DNA of 64,000 nt from NCBI RefSeq assembly GCF_003600685.1, contig NZ_CP032084.1:3658001-3722000 (forward strand), written 5' to 3'. Shown here piece after piece: positions 18,404 through 27,363 of this stretch; within the stretch, counting starts at the first letter, position 1, and each line of letters starts with the position of its first letter. The notes beneath the pieces were generated by a model. The model was not told the origin of the DNA. It worked only from the letters and a program-made list of their open reading frames with translations, and did not search any database. The translations under genes were made by a program, and so were the position numbers. The DNA comes from Achromobacter sp. B7. GTDB taxonomy: Bacteria; Pseudomonadota; Gammaproteobacteria; Burkholderiales; Burkholderiaceae_B.

Positions 18404-18430
18404 GAAAAAGCCCCCGGGGTGCCGGGGGCT
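18404..18430 (-). terminator. Rho-independent terminator of the YdjM-like gene
   Basis: The stem AGCCCCCGG / CCGGGGGCT (18409-18430) with loop GGTG is followed on the minus strand by TTTTTCTTT. It sits 36 bases past the stop at 18466 and isolates the IclR operon. Confidence 0.85.
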
Positions 18431-18465
18431 GGAGGCTGGGACCGCGTGGGTTTCAGCGCGGGCGA

Positions 18466-19506
18466 TTAGCGGTCGGCAAGCGTGGACCACTGCGCCAGCG
18501 GCAACGGCGGCTGCGCATGCAGGATGCGCGCCAGCACCAGCTTCAATTCCGCCCAACCGCCCCGCTCGCTGGGCCAGGTGGACGGCGTCACCGGCGTCCA
18601 GCCGCCGCCGGGCGTGCGCTCGGCCATCTTGAAGCGAAAGGTGTAATGGCCTGCCATGCCCATGCGCAGGTCACTGACGACCAGCGCGTCGCCAATGGCG
18701 TCATAGCGCAGCCAATCATCGGTAAACCAACGCAGGCGTTGGTGCAAGGGCACATCGTCCAGCACCCGGGCCAGGTCCAGGTTCAGCGGCTGACGCAGCC
18801 ATTCCGGCCGGTCGCGATCAAACAGGCTGCTGACGGCTTCGTAATAATTGCCGTCCGCCGTCTTGGCGATGACCCGCCACACCAGGGTGTTGAACGGCAT
18901 CGACACGGCCCGCAGCTCGGTCACGGCAATGCCTTCCTGGCGCATCGCGTCGCGTACGCGGTCTTCGGCCACCATGCGGCTGGCCAGGCCGAAACCCAGG
19001 TACGCCGTGCTGAAGATCAGCGCGCCGGCCATCAGGCGCCGCGCGCGGCCCGTCATGCCGACGGCGATGGCGAAGAGCACCGCCAGCAGCAAGGGCACGG
19101 TATAGACCGGGTCAATGATGAAGATTGCCGACCAGCTTTCGGGAACGGGCGTCAGTGGCCAGAAAAGCTGAGTGCCATACACGGTGAAGGCGTCCAGCAC
19201 CGGGTGCGTCCCCAGCACCAGCCATAAGGTCAGGAAAAGCCGCCTGCCGCTATACGGCGCCTGCGGCCAATATTTGCGTATCAGCCAGGCAAGCAACAGC
19301 GCCAGCCCGGTCAGCACGAATATCGAATGGGAAAACCCCCGGTGGTAGGTCATCAGCGACACCGGGTCGGGATAGCGCATCAGCACGTCCAGGTCGGGCA
19401 CCGTTGCCAGCGCCGCCCCGTACACCAACGCCCGGCGCCCCTGAAACCGCCCCAGCATGACGCCCTGTATGCCCGCGCCCAGCACCGCTTGTGTTACCGA
19501 ATCCAT
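18466..19506 (-). CDS. Membrane-bound metal-dependent hydrolase, YdjM/DUF457 family
   Basis: Inner-membrane protein of 346 residues. The N-terminal half carries the family pattern: MDSVTQAVLGAGI, TVPDLDVL, YHRGFSHSIF and GTHPVLDAFTVYGTQLFWP. The His and Asp residues in these segments are the presumed metal ligands. Hydrophobic helices lie near residues 60-78, 90-107, 133-150 and 155-175. The C-terminal 150 residues are soluble. E. coli YdjM is SOS-regulated; no LexA site was seen here. The substrate is unknown. Confidence 0.8.
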   Translation of the reverse strand: MDSVTQAVLGAGIQGVMLGRFQGRRALVYGAALATVPDLDVLMRYPDPVSLMTYHRGFSHSIFVLTGLALLLAWLIRKYWPQAPYSGRRLFLTLWLVLGTHPVLDAFTVYGTQLFWPLTPVPESWSAIFIIDPVYTVPLLLAVLFAIAVGMTGRARRLMAGALIFSTAYLGFGLASRMVAEDRVRDAMRQEGIAVTELRAVSMPFNTLVWRVIAKTADGNYYEAVSSLFDRDRPEWLRQPLNLDLARVLDDVPLHQRLRWFTDDWLRYDAIGDALVVSDLRMGMAGHYTFRFKMAERTPGGGWTPVTPSTWPSERGGWAELKLVLARILHAQPPLPLAQWSTLADR

Positions 19507-19627
19507 AGCTTCCCAATCAACCCCGTCAGTCGCACCGCATCAATCAGACAGCCTAGATAACATTTGGCCATCCAGGTAGGCGTTAAGATACCCGATTGCT
19601 TTCAGCTAATTTTCAGACTTCGCCTTC

Positions 19628-20266
19628 ATGGATCAATATATCGACAAAATCGGGCTGTTCATCGAGGCCAACCAGGTGTGGGCCGGCCCCATCACCTTCC
19701 TGCTGACGCTTGGGGAATCGCTGGTATTGGTGGGCCTGTTCATCCCCGCCACGGCCCTGATGTTGCTGACCGGCGGCTTGATCGGCGCCGGCACGCTGGA
19801 CCCTTGGGGCGTCATCGCGTGGGGCATCGCGGGCGCCATCGTCGGCGATGCAATTTCCTATTGGCTGGGGCGCTGGGCCGGCCCGGGCGTGTTGCGCCGC
19901 TGGCCGCTCAAGCAGCAACGCACCGGCGTGGCGCGTGCGCGGCTGTTTTTCTACCGCTATGGCTTTGCGTCGGTACTGATAGGCCGTTTCCTCGGCCCGA
20001 TTCGCTCGACCATCCCGACGGTGGCCGGTGTGATGGGCATGGCGCATCACCGCTTCCAATTGGCCAACGTCATGTCGGCCCTGCTCTGGATGCCGCTGAT
20101 GCTGGCGCCGGGCTACATCACCGCGCGCAGTCTGGGTACCGCGGAAAATGCGCAGCAGATCGCCATGATGATCGGCGCGGGCCTCTCAGTGCTGCTAGGA
20201 TGCGGGCTTCTGCTGGCGATGGTGCGCAAGCGCCGCCAGCCGGCGCGGCAACGGCGCAGCAACTGA
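19628..20266 (+). CDS. DedA-family membrane protein
   Basis: Inner-membrane protein of 212 residues in the DedA/VTT family, whose members act in lipid (undecaprenyl phosphate or phospholipid) translocation and membrane homeostasis. Family residues are present: the Glu in LTLGESLVLVGLFIPA, the glycine-rich GAIVGDAISYWLGRWAG, and the Arg loop GRFLGPIRSTIPTVAGVMGM. Five or six helices are visible. It is divergent from the YdjM-like gene and is followed after 13 bases by a small membrane protein gene on the same strand. Confidence 0.88.
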   Translation: MDQYIDKIGLFIEANQVWAGPITFLLTLGESLVLVGLFIPATALMLLTGGLIGAGTLDPWGVIAWGIAGAIVGDAISYWLGRWAGPGVLRRWPLKQQRTGVARARLFFYRYGFASVLIGRFLGPIRSTIPTVAGVMGMAHHRFQLANVMSALLWMPLMLAPGYITARSLGTAENAQQIAMMIGAGLSVLLGCGLLLAMVRKRRQPARQRRSN

Positions 20267-20279
20267 TCGGAGAATTGGC

Positions 20280-20795
20280 ATGGCGATAGACCTGGAGCCC
20301 AAAGACGGCGATTTCGCGCGCTACATCGAAAACCTGTCGCAGGCGGGCGGCGTCACGCCAGGCAAGGTGCCCGAAAAGCGCCGTGCGTCCGCTCAGGCGA
20401 CAGCCACGGTAGCCGTGCCCGCGCCCGCCACGGGCGATTCCTTGTCCACCGCCCCTTGGGGCAATACCGCATCGCCGCGCTCGTCCGCCGGCGCGCCGGG
20501 CGCCACTGCCCCGTCGGACGCGGCCGATGCATCGCTGGCGGGGCGCGCCCGCCAGCGCAAGGTTGGCATCATCCTGACCATCGGCGGCGTGTTGGCCGGT
20601 TGGGCGGCGGTCAACATCGCGTTCCGCGCCCTGCGGGCTTCGCATTTCGAGCTTGATCAGCTGATGCCCGCCGTGTTCCTGGCCTTCTTCGCCTTCATGC
20701 TGCTCAAGGCGGCCGGCAGCGCGCGCAAGCCGCGCGGTATGTCGCCGGGCAAGCTGCCGCCCTTGAAGACGTCTTCGTATCGCAAGGACAGCTGA
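20280..20795 (+). CDS. Small membrane protein of unknown function
   Basis: Protein of 171 residues, not recognised. The first 85 residues are Ala/Pro/Ser-rich and look disordered. Two hydrophobic helices follow, near residues 94-112 and 124-142, then a basic tail (ARKPRGMSPGKLPPLK). An AGAA ribosome site lies before the ATG. Position 13 bases after the dedA-like gene suggests one transcript and a membrane role. Confidence 0.65.
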   Translation: MAIDLEPKDGDFARYIENLSQAGGVTPGKVPEKRRASAQATATVAVPAPATGDSLSTAPWGNTASPRSSAGAPGATAPSDAADASLAGRARQRKVGIILTIGGVLAGWAAVNIAFRALRASHFELDQLMPAVFLAFFAFMLLKAAGSARKPRGMSPGKLPPLKTSSYRKDS

Positions 20796-20874
20796 AGCCG
20801 GGCGGACGCGCATGGCAATGGTGCTAACATTTCCGCCGCTGTCGCAAAGACCCTTGAAGAATTACGGAGTGAAA

Positions 20875-21546
20875 GTGAATAACGTTGTCGGATTGAACCA
20901 GGCCCAGGCGGCCACGATGCTGAAGTTGCAAGACCACTTGAACAGCATGATCAATCCTGACTGGGTCAACGGCGGTTCGCGCTTCCTGCGCGCCGCCTTC
21001 GTCGAATCGGCCGAGGCGCTTGAGCACTACGGCTGGAAATGGTGGAAAAAGCAGACCATCGACCTGCCCCAGGTGCAAATGGAACTGGTCGACATCCTGC
21101 ACTTTTACCTGTCGCACACCATCGTCCAGGCCGGCGGCCAGCAAGCCGAGGCGGCCAGCGCGCTGATGGCAGACCTGGCCACGCCCGCCTCCGTCACGCT
21201 TGATGGCCGCGCCTACGCGCTGGACGGCCTGCCCGTGCCGGAACTGCTGGAGCTGATCGGCGGCCTGGCCGTTTGCGGCCGCGCCAGCTACAAGGTGCTG
21301 GAACAGACCATGACGGCGTGCGAAATGAGCTGGAACGACGCCTACACCCAGTACGTGTCCAAGAACGTGCTGAACATCTTCCGCCAGCAACATGGCTACA
21401 AGGAAGGCACGTACATCAAGATCTGGAACGGCGAAGAAGACAACGTGGTGCTGGCGCGCCTGCTGTCGCAACTGGACCCGACCAGCGCCGATTTTGCCGA
21501 TGCGATGGCGCGCGAGTTGGAACAGGCCTACGCACGCCTGAAGTAA
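20875..21546 (+). CDS. Dimeric-type dUTP diphosphatase (dUTPase_2, MazG-like fold)
   Basis: Predicted to hydrolyse dUTP to dUMP and pyrophosphate. The metal-binding pattern of the all-alpha NTP pyrophosphatase group is visible: FVESAEALEHYGWKWWKKQ, then QMELVDILHFYLSH with the ExxD pair. The middle differs from MazG and looks like the dimeric dUTPases. The start is ambiguous. GTG at 20875 has GGAG 5 bases upstream and gives 223 residues; GTG at 20869 and ATGs at 20812 and 20818 are also in frame. It is distinct from the trimeric Dut that often follows coaBC. Confidence 0.72.
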   Translation: MNNVVGLNQAQAATMLKLQDHLNSMINPDWVNGGSRFLRAAFVESAEALEHYGWKWWKKQTIDLPQVQMELVDILHFYLSHTIVQAGGQQAEAASALMADLATPASVTLDGRAYALDGLPVPELLELIGGLAVCGRASYKVLEQTMTACEMSWNDAYTQYVSKNVLNIFRQQHGYKEGTYIKIWNGEEDNVVLARLLSQLDPTSADFADAMARELEQAYARLK

Positions 21547-21569
21547 TCCGAAGGCATCCTCGTTCGGAC

Positions 21570-21603
21570 AAAAAAAACGCCGCGATACGCGGCGATTTTT
21601 TTT
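21570..21603. terminator. Bidirectional terminator between the dUTPase and OYE genes
   Basis: CGCCGCG-ATA-CGCGGCG (21578-21594) is flanked by eight As on one side and eight Ts on the other, between convergent genes. Confidence 0.9.
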
Positions 21604-21624
21604 GTGCCCCGGCTGGCCGGGATG

Positions 21625-22737
21625 TCAGCGTTGGCCGAAGCGCGTTTCGCCGAACAGTTCCTTGAACTCACGCGGCTGCGAACGCCAGTACTGATGCGGC
21701 GCGGCGACCTGGCCGCCCAGTTGCGCGGCCGCATGCCACGGCCAGCGCGGGTCATACAGCATGCCGCGCGCCAGCGCGACCATGTCGGCCTGCCCTTGCG
21801 CCAGGATGTCCTCGGCCTGCTGCGCCTCGGTGATCAGGCCCACCGTGATCGTCGGCATGCCAACCTGCCGCTTGATCTCGGCCGCGAACGGCACCTGGTA
21901 ATTCGGCGCCACGGGAATCTGCTGCTGCGACGATACGCCGCCGCTGGACACGTCGATGAACTCGCATCCCAGCGCCTTCAGCCGATGCGCGAACGCAATG
22001 GTCTGGTCCAGGTCCCAACCGCCCTCGACCCAATCGGTGGCCGACACGCGCACGCCCAAAGCCATCGACGCCGGCACGACTTCACGCAGCGCCTGGAAGA
22101 CTTCCAGCGGAAAGCGCATGCGGTTTTCAAGCGAACCGCCATAGGCATCGTCGCGCTGGTTGGCCACCGGCGACAGGAATTGATGCAGCAGATAGCCGTG
22201 CGCGGCATGCACCTCGATGGCGTCAAAGCCCAGCCTGATGGCGCGCCGCGCGCTGTCCACGAAGGCGTTGCGCACGCGCGCCAGGCCGGCTTCGTCCAGC
22301 GCATGGGGCGGCGGTTCGGAGGCCTTGTGCGCGATGGCCGATGGCGCCCAGCCTTGCCAGCCGCCTGCCGACGGCGGCACCAACTGGCCGCCGTTCCAGG
22401 GCGCGTCGCTGGACGCCTTGCGCCCCGCGTGGCCCAGCTGGATGCCCAGCTTGATGGGCGAATAGCGCCGCACCGCCGCCACCACGCGGCCCAGTGCCGC
22501 TTCCGTCTCGTCAGACCACAGGCCCAGATCCCCCGGCGAAATCCGACCGTCGGGCTCGACGGCGGTGGCTTCGGTAAACAGCAGCGCCGCACCGGACAGG
22601 GCCAGGTGACCCAGGTGGATCATGTGCCAGTCGTTGGCACAGCCGTTTTCGGCCGAGTATTCGCACATCGGCGCGATGACGATGCGATTGGACAGCTGGA
22701 CGTTGCCAACCGACGTGGGACTGAACAGGTGACTCAT
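21625..22737 (-). CDS. namA: Old yellow enzyme family NADPH:flavin ene-reductase (YqjM/NamA-like)
   Basis: FMN-dependent ene-reductase that reduces activated C=C bonds, with a possible role against electrophiles. The YqjM-class marks are clear: C25 and Y27 in APMCEYSAENG (YqjM C26/Y28), LGHAGRK, the substrate-binding H177 and H180 in EVHAAHGYLLHQFLSP, and the C-terminal Arg near QYWRSQP that YqjM-type enzymes donate to a neighbouring subunit. The length is 370. The start at 22737 has a strong CCGGAGG 7 bases upstream; an upstream in-frame start is less likely. The gene stands alone between the dUTPase gene and ehuA. Confidence 0.9.
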   Translation of the reverse strand: MSHLFSPTSVGNVQLSNRIVIAPMCEYSAENGCANDWHMIHLGHLALSGAALLFTEATAVEPDGRISPGDLGLWSDETEAALGRVVAAVRRYSPIKLGIQLGHAGRKASSDAPWNGGQLVPPSAGGWQGWAPSAIAHKASEPPPHALDEAGLARVRNAFVDSARRAIRLGFDAIEVHAAHGYLLHQFLSPVANQRDDAYGGSLENRMRFPLEVFQALREVVPASMALGVRVSATDWVEGGWDLDQTIAFAHRLKALGCEFIDVSSGGVSSQQQIPVAPNYQVPFAAEIKRQVGMPTITVGLITEAQQAEDILAQGQADMVALARGMLYDPRWPWHAAAQLGGQVAAPHQYWRSQPREFKELFGETRFGQR

Positions 22738-22839
22738 GTAGGCCTCCGGGCTTGGGATGCGAAAGCATAGCGCCCCGGCCATGACACCGGCCGCAATCCC
22801 ATCGCCCCCGTCAGGGTTAAATGCGTGCGGCCGCTGCCC

Positions 22840-23610
22840 CTATTGCCCTTCGATCACCGAATCCAGGAATTGACGCGTGCGCGCTTCTTTCGGCTGGCTG
22901 AACAGCACGGACGATTCAGCGTCCTCGACGATGTTGCCCTGGTCGAAGAACAGCGTGCGATCCGAGCTGCGTTCGGCGAACTTCATCTGGTGCGTCACGA
23001 TGATCATCGTCATGCTGCGGCGGGCCGACAGCTTGCGCAGGATCTCCAGGATGCCGCCAACCAGCTCGGGGTCCAGCGCCGAGGTCACTTCATCGAACAG
23101 CATGATTTCCGGGCACATCGCCAGCGCGCGCGCGATGCCCACGCGCTGCTTCTGGCCGCCGGATAACTGCGCGGGGTAAACGTCCAGCTTGTCGCCCAGC
23201 CCCACCATGTCCAGGTATTCCACGGCGCGTTCACGCGCCTGGTCCTTCGTCATGCCCAGCACATGCACCGGCGCTTCCATCGTGTTGCCCAGCGCCGTCA
23301 TGTGCGGGAACAGATTGAAGTGCTGGAACACCATGCCGATCTTGCCGCGCACGCGCCGCAGGTATTCGGAATTGACGCCCACCGGCCGGCCCTGATCATC
23401 GGTCCACATCGGCTGCCCGTCGATTTCAATGTCGCCGCTGGTGGGTTGGTCCAGCGTCATCAGCACCCGCAGCAAGGTGGATTTTCCCGAACCCGACGGC
23501 CCGATCACGGCCACCGTCTGGCCCGCTGGAATTTCCAGGTTGATGCCGCGCAGCACCTCCAGCTCTCCGTAACGCTTGTGCAGATTCTTGATGGTCAAGC
23601 TGGCGCTCAT
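22840..23610 (-). CDS. ehuA: Ectoine/hydroxyectoine ABC transporter ATPase
   Basis: ATP-binding subunit of 256 residues of a polar amino acid-type ABC importer. Walker A is GPSGSGKST, the Q-loop is MVFQHFNLFPHMT, the signature is LSGGQKQRVGIARAL, Walker B is IMLFDEVTSALDPE, and the switch His is IVTHQMKFA. The ATG at 23610 overlaps the ehuD stop (ATGA). The specificity name is inherited from EhuB. Confidence 0.85.
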   Translation of the reverse strand: MSASLTIKNLHKRYGELEVLRGINLEIPAGQTVAVIGPSGSGKSTLLRVLMTLDQPTSGDIEIDGQPMWTDDQGRPVGVNSEYLRRVRGKIGMVFQHFNLFPHMTALGNTMEAPVHVLGMTKDQARERAVEYLDMVGLGDKLDVYPAQLSGGQKQRVGIARALAMCPEIMLFDEVTSALDPELVGGILEILRKLSARRSMTMIIVTHQMKFAERSSDRTLFFDQGNIVEDAESSVLFSQPKEARTRQFLDSVIEGQ

Positions 23611-24278
23611 CGCTTTCCTCCATATCGTTGCAGGCGGGCCTCCAGGCCGCGCACACCCCATGCCGCCACCAGGCTCAACGCCAGGAACAGCACGCCCACC
23701 AGCGTCAGCGGTTCGGTGTACCGGAACGTGGCCGACCCGATCATCTTGCTTTGTTGCAGCAGTTCAACCACCGTGATGGCCGACAGCAGCGGCGTGTCCT
23801 TGAACATGGCAACCAGGTAGTTGCCCAGCGCCGGCACCACGGGCGGAATCGCCTGCGGCAACACCACGCCCACCGCCGTGCGCCAGCGCGACATGTTCAG
23901 CGCCGTGGCCGCTTCCCACTGCCCACGCGGCACCGCTTCGATGCCGGCGCGGTAGACCTCGGCGCAATACGTGGCGTAATGCAGCCCCAGCGCCACAATG
24001 CCGGTGGCCAGCGGCGACATCTGCGCCCCCGTCAGCGGCAGCACATAGAACAGGAAATACATCTGCACCAGCAGGGGCGTGCTGCGGATGAACTCGATCA
24101 CGAAGGCGGTGGGCAGCGACACGATGCGCAGGCGCGAACGCCGCATCATCGCCAGGACCAGACCCAGGGTGACGGCCACCAGCATGCCCAGCACCGTGGC
24201 CTCGATCGTGATGATGAGCGCCGAACCGAGCGTAGGCAGGATCTCCAGCGCGAAAGCCCAATCGAATATCGGTGTCAT
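23607..24278 (-). CDS. ehuD: Ectoine/hydroxyectoine ABC transporter permease EhuD
   Basis: Inner-membrane permease of 223 residues in the HisM/GlnP family. The N-terminal TIEATVLGMLVAVTLGLVLAMMR, the segment EFIRSTPLLVQMYFLFYVLP and the EAA loop EAATALNMSRWRTAVGVVLPQAIP, which contacts the ATPase, are all visible. It overlaps ehuC and ehuA by 4 bases each and pairs with EhuC as a heterodimeric channel. Confidence 0.83.
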   Translation of the reverse strand: MTPIFDWAFALEILPTLGSALIITIEATVLGMLVAVTLGLVLAMMRRSRLRIVSLPTAFVIEFIRSTPLLVQMYFLFYVLPLTGAQMSPLATGIVALGLHYATYCAEVYRAGIEAVPRGQWEAATALNMSRWRTAVGVVLPQAIPPVVPALGNYLVAMFKDTPLLSAITVVELLQQSKMIGSATFRYTEPLTLVGVLFLALSLVAAWGVRGLEARLQRYGGKR

Positions 24279-24928
24279 CGGACTCGGACCCTCCGCTCAA
24301 GGGCGCGCACGCCGGCCGTGATCACCAGGGCGACGGCAAAGTACATCAGCAGCATCAAGGCAAAGATCTCGGTCGTGCGCAGGGTTTCGCTGCGCAACAG
24401 CTGGCCGCGGAAGGTCAGGTCGGTGATGGTGATGAGCGAGACCAGCGCGGTGTTCTTCATCAGTTCGATCAGCAGGTTGCCGGCGGGCGGCAGCATGGCC
24501 GGAATCGCTTGCGGCACCACGATGCGCCGCAGGATCTGCGCGCGAGTCAGGTTCAGGGCCACGCCCGCCTCGCGCTGGCCGGGCGGCACGGCACGGATCG
24601 CGCCGCGCACGACTTCGGCCCCATAGGCGCCCGCGTTCAGGGCCAGCACCACAATGCCCACCAGCATGGCCGGCAGTTGCACGCCAAACAGCGGCAGCAC
24701 GAAATAGAACCAGAACAGCTGGACCAGGGCCGACGTGCCCCGGAAGACTTCAACGTACACGGACGACAGCCACCGCAATGGCCGCACGGGCGACAAGCGC
24801 CCGACGCCCGATGCCAGGGCCAGCGGCACCGCCAATACGACGGCGCCCCCCATGATTTGCAGCGTCACCACCAGCCCCTCAAGCAAGGGCGGCACGAGTG
24901 TCGCGATGTGTTCGGAAACGACTTGCAT
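24275..24928 (-). CDS. ehuC: Ectoine/hydroxyectoine ABC transporter permease EhuC
   Basis: Permease of 217 residues with five or so helices. It has EVFRGTSALVQLFWFYFVLP and the EAA-type loop EAGVALNLTRAQILRRIVVPQAIP. It begins 9 bases after the ehuB stop and overlaps ehuD. The paired permeases with one ATPase match the EhuABCD layout known from Sinorhizobium. Confidence 0.83.
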   Translation of the reverse strand: MQVVSEHIATLVPPLLEGLVVTLQIMGGAVVLAVPLALASGVGRLSPVRPLRWLSSVYVEVFRGTSALVQLFWFYFVLPLFGVQLPAMLVGIVVLALNAGAYGAEVVRGAIRAVPPGQREAGVALNLTRAQILRRIVVPQAIPAMLPPAGNLLIELMKNTALVSLITITDLTFRGQLLRSETLRTTEIFALMLLMYFAVALVITAGVRALERRVRVR

Positions 24929-24937
24929 CGGCGATCC

Positions 24938-25852
24938 TTACTGGCCGGCGCAGAGCTTGGCGGCCGTCACACCCTGCGGCAGTTCCTGATCGGTGAAGCC
25001 AAACGGCGCCACCAGTTTCTTGTGCTCGTCGGTGCCGATGAATTTGGCGAGTTCGGCGTTGAAGGCATCGGCAAAGGCCTTGTCGTCGGTGCGGAAGGCA
25101 TACGCGCCATAGCCGCGCACACCCTTGCCATCGATCACCGGGTCGGTGAAGGGCTCCGCCTTTTCCAGGCCGCTGCCCGCTTGTGTCTTGCCCATCAGGT
25201 CGTTGATGGTCAGCGCCGTGGCCGCGTAGGCGTCCGCGCGGCCCGCCTGCACGCCGGACAAGGCGCTGACGGCGTCGGGGAAGACCACCACCTGGCCGGC
25301 GGGCACCTTCACTTTTTCGGCGTACTCGCCTTCGATGGCGCCCACGACAACGCCCAGTTTGGCGTCGGGGTTCTTCACCACGTCTTCATAGCTGTGCAGG
25401 TTCTTGGGGTTGCCCTCTTTGACCAGGAAGGCCTCGCCCACGCCGTAGGTGGGGTCGGAAAACGCGACCTGCTGGCAGCGTTCGGGGGTGACGTACATGC
25501 CGGCGGCAATGATGTCGAAACGCTTGGCGGCCAGGCCGGGAATCAACGAGCCGAATTCCGTCAGCACGCCTTCCACTTCATTGATGCCCATGCGCTTGAG
25601 CACCACGCGCGCAATCTCGACCGATTCGCCGGTGACTTTGGCTTCCTTGCTGTCCATGTACGCAAACGGCGCCTCGTTGGCATAGCCGATACGGATCTTG
25701 CCGGCGGCCTTGGCGGCGTCAAGCGTGCTGGTTGCGGTAGCCGGCGCGCCGCCGGTAGCGGGCGCGGGCTTGTCTCCGCCCGAGTCCGAACACGCGGCCA
25801 ACACGCCAAGGCCCAGGGCCAACAGCAAGCGTTTGGATTGCAGCAAGGTCAT
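24938..25852 (-). CDS. ehuB: Ectoine/hydroxyectoine-binding lipoprotein EhuB
   Basis: Solute-binding subunit of 304 residues. The N-terminus has a lipobox, LGVLAAC with Cys21, so the protein is likely anchored as a lipoprotein, unlike soluble EhuB proteins. The mature part reads like EhuB: IRIGYANEAPFAYMDSKEAKVTGES, VLTEFGSLIPGLAAKRFDIIAAGMYVTPERC (split by conserved Gly) and VVVFPDAVSALSGVQAGRADAYA. These match the ectoine group better than glutamine or cystine binders. GGGAGA lies before the ATG. A -10-like TATTAT sits at 25905-25900 on the minus strand. No ectoine degradation genes are in the window. Confidence 0.8.
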   Translation of the reverse strand: MTLLQSKRLLLALGLGVLAACSDSGGDKPAPATGGAPATATSTLDAAKAAGKIRIGYANEAPFAYMDSKEAKVTGESVEIARVVLKRMGINEVEGVLTEFGSLIPGLAAKRFDIIAAGMYVTPERCQQVAFSDPTYGVGEAFLVKEGNPKNLHSYEDVVKNPDAKLGVVVGAIEGEYAEKVKVPAGQVVVFPDAVSALSGVQAGRADAYAATALTINDLMGKTQAGSGLEKAEPFTDPVIDGKGVRGYGAYAFRTDDKAFADAFNAELAKFIGTDEHKKLVAPFGFTDQELPQGVTAAKLCAGQ

Positions 25853-25942
25853 GAATGATTTCTCCCGAATCTATTTCTAGGTGCATGGCTTCGCTAAAAA
25901 TAATACGCTATTAAATGATTTCGACACTAATCATATGGGCGT

Positions 25943-25968
25943 AAAAAAGCGGGCCTAAGCCCGCTTTT
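25943..25968 (-). terminator. Terminator of the LivK-like gene
   Basis: AAAAGCGGGC / GCCCGCTTTT (25945-25968) with loop CTAA continues into a six-T run on the minus strand. It separates the upstream binding-protein gene from ehuB. Confidence 0.85.
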
Positions 25969-26030
25969 AGCGTCCGTTGCCCTATGAATCGTTAGCAAAC
26001 GTTACGGTACGTAGAAATCCGTGGCGGCGG

Positions 26031-27185
26031 CTACTGGGCGTACGAGAAGCGCCCGTTCTTGACCACGCCCATCACTCGTGCCCGCTCGTCGAAGCCCTGG
26101 TGGTTGTGCTTGGAAATGTTCAGGACCCCATTGGGAACGATCAAGTCGCGGGTGTTTTCCAGCGCGTCGCGCAAGGCGCCGCGGAATTCCGGCGTGCCGG
26201 GCTTGGCGCCCGTTTTCAGTGCCCGGCCCACTGCCGAATCCAGCAGCATCCAGGCGCCATACGCGTCGCCCGCGAATTGCGTCAGGGTATTGGCGCCGTA
26301 CTGGCCTTCATACTTGTCGGCAAATTCCACGGCGACCTTTTTGACCGGGTTGCTGTCCGGCAGCTCGCGCGCCACGACGCCGGGGCCGGTCGGGAACAGC
26401 GTGCCTTCCACATCGCGACCGCCCACTTGCAGGAATTCCAGCGTGCCGATGCCGTGCGTCTGGTAGATGGCGCCGGTGTAACCGCGTTCCAGCAGCGTCT
26501 TCTGCGGCAAGGCCGACGGCGTGCCCGCGCCTGCGATCAGCACCGCGTCCGGCTTGGCGGCAATCACCTTCAACGCCTGCCCCACCACCGACGCGTCCGT
26601 GCGCTGGAAGCGTTCCTGCGCCACGACCTTCAAGTCAGTGCCGGCCGCCGCGGTGAATTCCTTCCACCAGCTGTCGCCGTAGGAATCCGCGAAGCCGATG
26701 AAGGCCACGTTCTTGAACCCTTTCTTCTTCATGTCGTCCACCAGCACGGTGGCCATCAATGAATCGTTCTGGGGCATCTTGAACGCCCAGGCGCGCTTGG
26801 GGTCGGACAAAGGTTCCACGATGACGCTTGAGGCGGCCAGCGCAATCATGGGTGTCTTGGTTTCAGCCAGCACGTCCAGCGCGGCCAGGGCAGCCGCCGT
26901 GGTGTTGGGGCCGACGATGGCGTCGACCTTGTCTTCGGACGTCAGCTTGCGCATGTTCTTGACCGCGCGGCTGACGTCGGTGCCATCGTCCAGCACCACA
27001 TAGCGCGCCGGTTCGCCGCCCAGCGTCTGCGGCCACAGGCGGATGGCGTTATTGGTCTGGATGCCGATGGCGGCGGCGGGGCCGGTCGTGGACACATCCA
27101 CGCCAATCACGATTTCGGCATGGGCGGACAAGGCGGGCAGCGCCAGCGCAACGGCGCAGGCATAGCGTAGAAAAGTGCGAGACAT
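26031..27185 (-). CDS. LivK-type ABC transporter binding protein (orphan)
   Basis: Periplasmic type I binding protein of 384 residues. The signal peptide ends at about LSAHA (MSRTFLRYACAVALALPALSAHA). The mature protein starts EIVIGVDVSTTGPAAAIGIQ and has VDAIVGPNTTAAALAALDV and GFADSYGDSWW, as in branched-chain amino acid, amide or aromatic-acid binders. No permease or ATPase genes adjoin it, so it must share another transporter or act as a sensor. The start at 27185 has AAGAG upstream. An open frame extends to 27491 but crosses the divergent osmC leader. Confidence 0.85.
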   Translation of the reverse strand: MSRTFLRYACAVALALPALSAHAEIVIGVDVSTTGPAAAIGIQTNNAIRLWPQTLGGEPARYVVLDDGTDVSRAVKNMRKLTSEDKVDAIVGPNTTAAALAALDVLAETKTPMIALAASSVIVEPLSDPKRAWAFKMPQNDSLMATVLVDDMKKKGFKNVAFIGFADSYGDSWWKEFTAAAGTDLKVVAQERFQRTDASVVGQALKVIAAKPDAVLIAGAGTPSALPQKTLLERGYTGAIYQTHGIGTLEFLQVGGRDVEGTLFPTGPGVVARELPDSNPVKKVAVEFADKYEGQYGANTLTQFAGDAYGAWMLLDSAVGRALKTGAKPGTPEFRGALRDALENTRDLIVPNGVLNISKHNHQGFDERARVMGVVKNGRFSYAQ

Positions 27186-27304
27186 GACAGCAGCTCTTGG
27201 GACGGTTGAAACGGATGCCGCTATTTTGCCTGATGCCCGTGGGCCGTTACATCGGCTTGCCGTTGCGCACCGGTGGATTCCGCGTCCGCCCCCCGGCATC
27301 GCCG

Positions 27305-27363
27305 TATCATCGTTCATGCCTTGCAAGGCAACGCACACCGCCGTCACCGGCGGTCGTTTTTTG
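27305..27363 (+). promoter_or_regulatory. osmC leader: -10-like box, 14-bp palindrome and terminator hairpin
   Basis: TATCAT (27305-27310) is followed by the perfect palindrome TGCCTTGCAAGGCA (27317-27330). After it comes a hairpin, ACCGCCG-TCAC-CGGCGGT (27337-27354), with TTTTTT at 27357-27362, all 46 bases or more before the osmC ATG. The hairpin has the shape of an intrinsic terminator, yet no plus-strand gene ends here. It may be an attenuator or the 3' end of a short RNA. Confidence 0.5.
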
